DNA of 32,337 bases. Source: Thermoplasmatales archaeon (GTDB lineage Archaea > Thermoplasmatota > Penumbrarchaeia > Penumbrarchaeales > Penumbrarchaeaceae). Numbering within the stretch: the first letter of the stretch is position 1; the number at the start of each line of letters is the position of its first letter. A program made the translations under genes and the position numbers. This document shows, in pieces, positions 27,370-32,337 of the stretch. The stretch lies in the NCBI GenBank assembly GCA_030595715.1, contig JAUVCN010000024.1:1-32337 (forward strand). The letters run 5' to 3'. The notes under the pieces are model-generated. The model did not search any database. It had not been told where the DNA came from and saw nothing but the letters and a program-made list of their open reading frames with translations.

Positions 27370-30354
27370 ATGGAAAGATCCGTTCATGACGATCATGATC
27401 ATAATATCAACTATGACGCGGATTATCGACCTGTTTTCCATGATTTCTACGATCTTATGAGATGGAGGGTATCTAAGATACTGCTTGTATCGAGCCTTTA
27501 CGATGCTTTCACACTCGAGGAGGAAGGTCTCATTTTTGAACAGATCTCAAGCGAATATCGGGACCTCGCGCTCCCGTTCCCACCCCAGGTCATAAGGGTT
27601 TCCACTGCTGAAATGGCACTTCTGGAACTGGAAAGGACACAGTACGATCTGATCATCACCATGGCCAGACTTCCCGATATGGATCCATTTAAATTCGGTA
27701 ATAAAGCAAAGGGTGTTCAGGATGATATCCCTGTTGTGATGTTGCTCACAGATGCCGGGGATATTTCGCTCTTTCACACTCCTGGTAAATATGGTGGCGT
27801 GGACAAGATATTCTTCTGGAATGGGGATTCGGCGCTGTTCCTTGCTATCGTGAAGTACGTGGAAGACCAGAAGAATATAGTGCATGATATCAAGACCGGT
27901 CTTGTCAGGGTGATCCTGGTCGTTGAGAACGATCCAAGATATTACTCGCTCTTTTTACCATTGATCCTGACCGTTATCGTCAGACAGACAAAGAACCTGA
28001 TCCAGGAGGGGCTCAACGAGCAGGAGAAGATGCTTAGGAAAAGAGCCAGACCCAAGATCCTTCTGGCCGAGACATATGATGAGGCATTGGAATTGTATGA
28101 ACGATACAAGGGCAACATGCTTGGCATCATTTCTGATGTGTCTTATCCAAAGAAGGGAAAGAAGTTCCAGAACGCCGGTTTTTCTCTGGCGAAGGAGGTC
28201 GATCCGGATATCCCCATGATCCTCCAGTCCAGCCAGCTTGAGAATGAAATAAAGGCCAAACGGCTGGGGATACCGTTCATCAACAAGAATTCGGAGACAC
28301 TTCTGCAGGAGATCAGAGAATGGTTCCAGACCAGCCTTGGTTTCGGCCCATTCTTGTTCAGTACACCGGAGGGAAAATTCATCGGTCATGCAAATGATCT
28401 GAAGGAGTTCCTGAATGTGATCGAGGATATCTCTCCGGAATCGATGAACTTCCATGGAAGGGCCAATGCTTTTTCCAACTGGTTCTTCTCAAGAGGTGAG
28501 ATAGACCTCGCCAGAAAGCTCAGGAAGAAGAAGGTCTCGGACTTCCCTTCAGGGGAGAAAATGAAGAGATATCTTGTGAAACAGATCAAGGATTCCCATC
28601 GAAGGAAGCAGCAAGGGATCATAATCGATTTCGAGAATCAAACATTCGAGTTCGAAGGGACAATAACACGTCTTGGAGGAGGTTCCCTAGGAGGAAAAGG
28701 ACGGGGGATCGCATTCCTCTCAACCTTGATACATCAGTCAAATCTGGGTTCATTGATCAAAGGATGTTCGATAAAGGTTCCCGCCTCATTGATCCTCGGA
28801 ACAGATATCTTTTCCAAGTTCATGGAAAACAATGGTTTCAATGAAATGTCCATGGAGAAATTGAATGATGATAATATAAGAGAACTATTCTTGAAGTCAC
28901 CATTGGATTATGAGACCATGGAATCACTCGCAATATTCCTCGCTCATGTGGATTATCCGATAGCGGTAAGATCATCATCACTGCTTGAGGATTCCCAGAA
29001 CCAACCCTTTGCGGGTATCTATTCCACATATATTCTGCCCAATAGATGTGAAGATGATGAACAGAGGTTGAAGGAACTTGTCGATGCGATCAAACTCGTG
29101 TACGCTTCAGCATTTTTCAAGGATGCCAGAGCATACATCCAATCAACGGTCCATGTCCAGGAAGAGGAAAAGATGGCGGTGGTCATCCAGAAACTGATCG
29201 GAACCGAACATAAGGATCACTTTTATCCTCTATTCTCCGGGGTGGCCCAGACATTCAACTTCTACCCTGTATCACCCCTGAAGAGAGACGATGGCATAGC
29301 AAGTATCGCTCTTGGTCTGGGGAGGATAGTTGTCGAAGGTGAGCAGGTCATGAGCTTCTCTCCGGAGCATCCGAAAGTGATCCCCGGATTCGCCAACGTT
29401 GATGATGTATTGAGCAATTCACAGAACCACTTTTACTCATTGGATATGTCAAAAGTTTGTTTCGATCTCAAACAAGGAGAGGATTGCACTCTCTTAAAAA
29501 GTAACATCTCCAAAGCGGAGGAAGATGGGGTCCTCGACTATCTGGCCTCCACATATGATGTGAATGATAACAGGATACGTGACGGTGCTGGAAGGACGGG
29601 ACCCAAAGTGATCACATTTTCCGGGATCCTTAACTATAATATGGTTCCCCTCGACAAGATCATCAAGGCGATCCTTCAGATAGGAACAAAAGGCATGGGT
29701 AGACCTGTCGAGATAGAGTTTGCAGGAATAATCAACGAGAAGGAAAAACCGGAATTCTATGTTCTTCAGATCAGGCCCCTTGTCACATTGAAGGAAAGGA
29801 CCCAGGTCAGGATCGATAAGAAAGAAGAGGAGAGTTCTATCATTCTATCGAATAAAGCCATGGGAAATGGGGTCATCCAGGATATCAGGGATATAATTCT
29901 TGTCACCCCTGATTCCTTTGATAATATTCGAACAGTGGAGATAGCAGATGAGATAGGGAGGATCAATGAGCAATTGGGTGATAAGCAGTATATCCTCGTT
30001 GGGCCAGGGAGATGGGGGACCAGGGACAGATTCTTAGGAATTCCGGTCCAGTGGAATCAGATATCCGGAGCCAGATGTATGGTGGAAATACAGCTCAAGG
30101 ACTTTCGAGTAGATCCATCTCACGGTACCCATTTTTTCCATAATCTAACATCACTTGGCATTCCCTATTTTACGGTCCAATATTCTTCGAAGGATCAGAG
30201 GGTGGATTGGGATTGGTTGCTCTCAAGGGAACACGAACCTCGTGGAGATATGGTAAGGCACATCCATCTCGATGATCCGATCATGATCAAGGTGGATGGC
30301 AAGAAGGGAAAGGGTATAATTTTCCGGCAGGAGGACCCGGATGAATATTCATAA
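27370..30354 (+). CDS. Tandem receiver-like domains fused to PPDK/PEP-synthase ATP-binding domain
   Basis: Receiver-like LLGIISDVSYPKKG and degenerate first copy (YDLIITMARLPDMD); ATP-grasp motifs LGGGSLGGKGRGIAFLS, IAVRSSSLLEDSQNQPFAGIYSTY, FYVLQIRPLV. Confidence 0.85.
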   Translation: MERSVHDDHDHNINYDADYRPVFHDFYDLMRWRVSKILLVSSLYDAFTLEEEGLIFEQISSEYRDLALPFPPQVIRVSTAEMALLELERTQYDLIITMARLPDMDPFKFGNKAKGVQDDIPVVMLLTDAGDISLFHTPGKYGGVDKIFFWNGDSALFLAIVKYVEDQKNIVHDIKTGLVRVILVVENDPRYYSLFLPLILTVIVRQTKNLIQEGLNEQEKMLRKRARPKILLAETYDEALELYERYKGNMLGIISDVSYPKKGKKFQNAGFSLAKEVDPDIPMILQSSQLENEIKAKRLGIPFINKNSETLLQEIREWFQTSLGFGPFLFSTPEGKFIGHANDLKEFLNVIEDISPESMNFHGRANAFSNWFFSRGEIDLARKLRKKKVSDFPSGEKMKRYLVKQIKDSHRRKQQGIIIDFENQTFEFEGTITRLGGGSLGGKGRGIAFLSTLIHQSNLGSLIKGCSIKVPASLILGTDIFSKFMENNGFNEMSMEKLNDDNIRELFLKSPLDYETMESLAIFLAHVDYPIAVRSSSLLEDSQNQPFAGIYSTYILPNRCEDDEQRLKELVDAIKLVYASAFFKDARAYIQSTVHVQEEEKMAVVIQKLIGTEHKDHFYPLFSGVAQTFNFYPVSPLKRDDGIASIALGLGRIVVEGEQVMSFSPEHPKVIPGFANVDDVLSNSQNHFYSLDMSKVCFDLKQGEDCTLLKSNISKAEEDGVLDYLASTYDVNDNRIRDGAGRTGPKVITFSGILNYNMVPLDKIIKAILQIGTKGMGRPVEIEFAGIINEKEKPEFYVLQIRPLVTLKERTQVRIDKKEEESSIILSNKAMGNGVIQDIRDIILVTPDSFDNIRTVEIADEIGRINEQLGDKQYILVGPGRWGTRDRFLGIPVQWNQISGARCMVEIQLKDFRVDPSHGTHFFHNLTSLGIPYFTVQYSSKDQRVDWDWLLSREHEPRGDMVRHIHLDDPIMIKVDGKKGKGIIFRQEDPDEYS

Positions 30355-30391
30355 TATTCGGAAGAGAACGAGAACTTAAACAGGATTGAGT

Positions 30392-30589
30392 TCAAAGCTC
30401 TCTATAATCTGCAGGTATCAATTTCTTGGCAATAGGATCACCATAATGCGGATTCACTTTGATCAATTCAACCTTCTTCTTAATGGAATTCAAAATGGAT
30501 CTCTCAATTTTTGATTCTTCAGAATGTTCATTCAGGTGACGATATGCTTCTTCCGCTTCTTCAGAAAGAATGACCCGGACTAATTTCAT
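30392..30589 (-). pseudogene. Truncated RelE/ParE-family toxin
   Basis: RelE-like N-terminal half ending YGDPIAKKLIPADYREL*; the C-terminal strands expected of this archaeal family are absent. Confidence 0.6.
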
Positions 30590-30864
30590 AGTTCAAGCCC
30601 CTTGGAAATTGCCTTTCTTAGATTTGGATTAGGATTGAATATCCAGGTTATCCCATCAGCTGTGAAAATGATCTTGTTACTTTCTTGGAGATATCTTAAA
30701 ATGATCTTGAGTTTGTTGTGATTTACCTTTCTTGGGAGTCTTCTTTTCAACTCCGCAACTTTAATCACACTTTCATCAATATTCCGAAGTACCTCTTCCA
30801 CCATGATCACGGTATTCAATGTGGGTGCATGTTCAAGCATCGGAATAGCATCAGAGGATATCAT
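30586..30864 (-). CDS. Winged-helix antitoxin-type protein paired with the RelE-like ORF
   Basis: TLNTVIMVEEVLRNIDESVIKVAELKRRLPRKVNHNKLKIILRYLQESNKIIFTADGITWIFNPNPNLRKAISKGLEL; 4-nt overlap with the toxin ORF. Confidence 0.7.
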   Translation of the reverse strand: MISSDAIPMLEHAPTLNTVIMVEEVLRNIDESVIKVAELKRRLPRKVNHNKLKIILRYLQESNKIIFTADGITWIFNPNPNLRKAISKGLEL

Positions 30865-30987
30865 GATATCACCTTTTGTTACTATGATGTATCTAAATAA
30901 GACTGTTATATGCTTAATCCTTTCTAACAGATGTTCAATAACAATATTTGATTAAGAGTTGCATATAGCATGGATAAACAATTCCCA

Positions 30988-31109
30988 GACCCCCTGAGGA
31001 GGCAAATCTGATAAAGAAGAAAGGTGTTGCCTAAAATGGACGGAACGTGTTATTAAAGACTATCGGCGAGGGGGGGTCGGTGTTCAGGAAACAGCATTCG
31101 CACTGAACA
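30988..31109 (-). ncRNA. Candidate structured RNA 3' of the IS110 transposase
   Basis: Outer pairing GACCCCC (30988-30994)/GGGGGTC (31072-31078) enclosing AGGCAA/TTGCCT (31000-31005/31027-31032), followed by hairpin TGTTCAG/CTGAACA (31081-31087/31103-31109). Confidence 0.35.
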
Positions 31110-31152
31110 AGGGGGGGTATTATCATACCATTTATGCGTAAAATATCAAATC

Positions 31153-32337
31153 TCAATCAGATTTGAAATTCTCAGGTACTACGAAATTTTTCTGATTTTT
31201 CTCAACAGTATACACCAACATAACCAACTTACGTGAACAAGCAATAATAGATGTCCAGTGAGATTTTCCTTTACTCCTCATCTCATAGTACTTTTGCTTG
31301 ATCACTGGATTATGCTTGATTGATATCATTGCTGCATTCAACAATGATGTCCTGAGATACTTGTTGCCTCGCCTGGAAATATGGCCATGCCGATACGCCA
31401 TCTTGCCAGACTGGGATACTACCGGATCCAGACCAGCATAGGCAGCAACAGAATCCCTGTTCTTGAAACGGTTCACATCACCCAGCATACCAAGGATGGT
31501 TGCTCCAGTGACGTAACCAATGCCAGGGATGGACATTGCATACGGCTTATACTGATCAATCGCTTTGTGTATGTTTTTTTCAATATGTTTTCTCTGTTCA
31601 AGCAACATATCATACTGACCAAGGATATGCTTGACGTTCATCACAAGAGGTCTCTTGTAATGCTCCGGACAGGTTGAATTCTTGAATGCGTCCAATACAG
31701 ATCTCATCCTGGATTGTCTGGTGTCCCTTCTATTGTTGTTCCTGATGAATATCTGTTCAAGTTCTTCCTCAGATATTTCAAACAGTTTGGTATGTTTTAT
31801 GGTTTTTTTCAGTATCTGAAGAGATGTTACCGAAGTGATATCCTTGAACACCTCATCATACCCTGGACACAATACGGTTAAAGCTGTCCTCAGCTCCAAT
31901 TTCAATACAGAGATCTTCTCAACAATACGATGATATGATGTTGCCAACTCCTTCATTTCCAACTTACCAGGGTCATTATTAAACCGTAAATTATTCTCTA
32001 TCAGGTCCAGTTTCACAGCATCGGCTATCACTTCTGCATCTACTTTGTCTGTTTTAGTTTTCCGAATTCTTCTCTGTCTGAGAGCATAGGTCTCCAGAGG
32101 ATTGTACAATCTCACATGGTATTCCTTATCAATGAGATAATGCAAAAGGTTCCTGTGGTAGACTCCAGTTGCTTCCATTGCGATCAATGGTTTTCTATCA
32201 ACAGATAATGATTGAATATCGTTTATCAGGCGATCCATATCATGTTTTTTCTGTTGATATGTTCTTGCTTTGATCAGCTTCTGGCCGTTCTCATCCTTGA
32301 TACATACATCGAATTTGATCTTCGATATATCTATTCC
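31153..32337 (-). CDS. IS110-family DEDD transposase, 5' end off the window
   Basis: Frame stays open to the window edge, giving GIDISKIKFDVCIKDENGQKLIKARTYQQKKHD upstream of the listed Met; C-terminal IPGIGYVTGATILGMLGDVNRFKNRDSVAAYAGLDPVVSQSGK...ISRRGNKYLRTSLLNAA. Confidence 0.93.
   Translation of the reverse strand, partial: GIDISKIKFDVCIKDENGQKLIKARTYQQKKHDMDRLINDIQSLSVDRKPLIAMEATGVYHRNLLHYLIDKEYHVRLYNPLETYALRQRRIRKTKTDKVDAEVIADAVKLDLIENNLRFNNDPGKLEMKELATSYHRIVEKISVLKLELRTALTVLCPGYDEVFKDITSVTSLQILKKTIKHTKLFEISEEELEQIFIRNNNRRDTRQSRMRSVLDAFKNSTCPEHYKRPLVMNVKHILGQYDMLLEQRKHIEKNIHKAIDQYKPYAMSIPGIGYVTGATILGMLGDVNRFKNRDSVAAYAGLDPVVSQSGKMAYRHGHISRRGNKYLRTSLLNAAMISIKHNPVIKQKYYEMRSKGKSHWTSIIACSRKLVMLVYTVEKNQKNFVVPENFKSD

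Larger units (their letters stand above)
30988..32337 (-). mobile_element. IS110-family insertion sequence, partial; left boundary uncertain
   Basis: IS110 transposase plus structured noncoding flank; the true ends cannot be fixed from this window. Confidence 0.6.

Noticed and set aside
27955-28455. 166-aa minus-strand ORF in the receiver-PPDK gene
   Set aside because: Antisense of a clearly coding region.
1-32337. CRISPR arrays, tRNA or rRNA genes
   Set aside because: No regularly spaced repeats and no tRNA/rRNA sequence recognised by eye; a tRNAscan/Infernal run would be decisive.

Overview
The window reads as archaeal chromosome. Supporting evidence: a geranylgeranylglyceryl-phosphate synthase, an archaeal-type (S26B-like) signal peptidase, a FeoA gene, an NFACT/RqcH homolog and TATA-box promoters. 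The overall flavour is Thermoplasmatota-like, but that assignment is inference. Most of the window is housekeeping or metabolic: radical SAM, GNAT/YoaP, Lrp-like regulator, methyltransferase, alpha/beta hydrolase, AlkD-like and Tag-like alkylation repair genes plus an Ogt-type methyltransferase, cold-shock protein, tryptophanase, YjbR, CinA/MoaB-like, PfkB kinase and secreted or membrane proteins including a C25/gingipain-like protease. Accessory parts lie at both ends. On the left are an HTH regulator with a palindromic operator and a VapBC-like toxin-antitoxin pair sitting between two direct copies of the 3' end of a radical SAM gene. On the right are a TA pair whose RelE-like toxin looks truncated and an IS110-family transposase running off the window. 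The best leads are: (1) a 994-aa fusion of two receiver-like domains, a PPDK/PEP-synthase ATP-grasp domain and an uncharacterised C-terminal domain with no phospho-His domain; (2) a nested hairpin region just 3' of the IS110 transposase that could be a bridge-RNA-like element; (3) a near-perfect DtxR-type operator at the predicted feoA start site; (4) unlisted small Cys-rich ORFs; (5) a large protein with extracellular-type DUF11-like repeats but no signal peptide. All calls come from reading the sequence; no searches were run.
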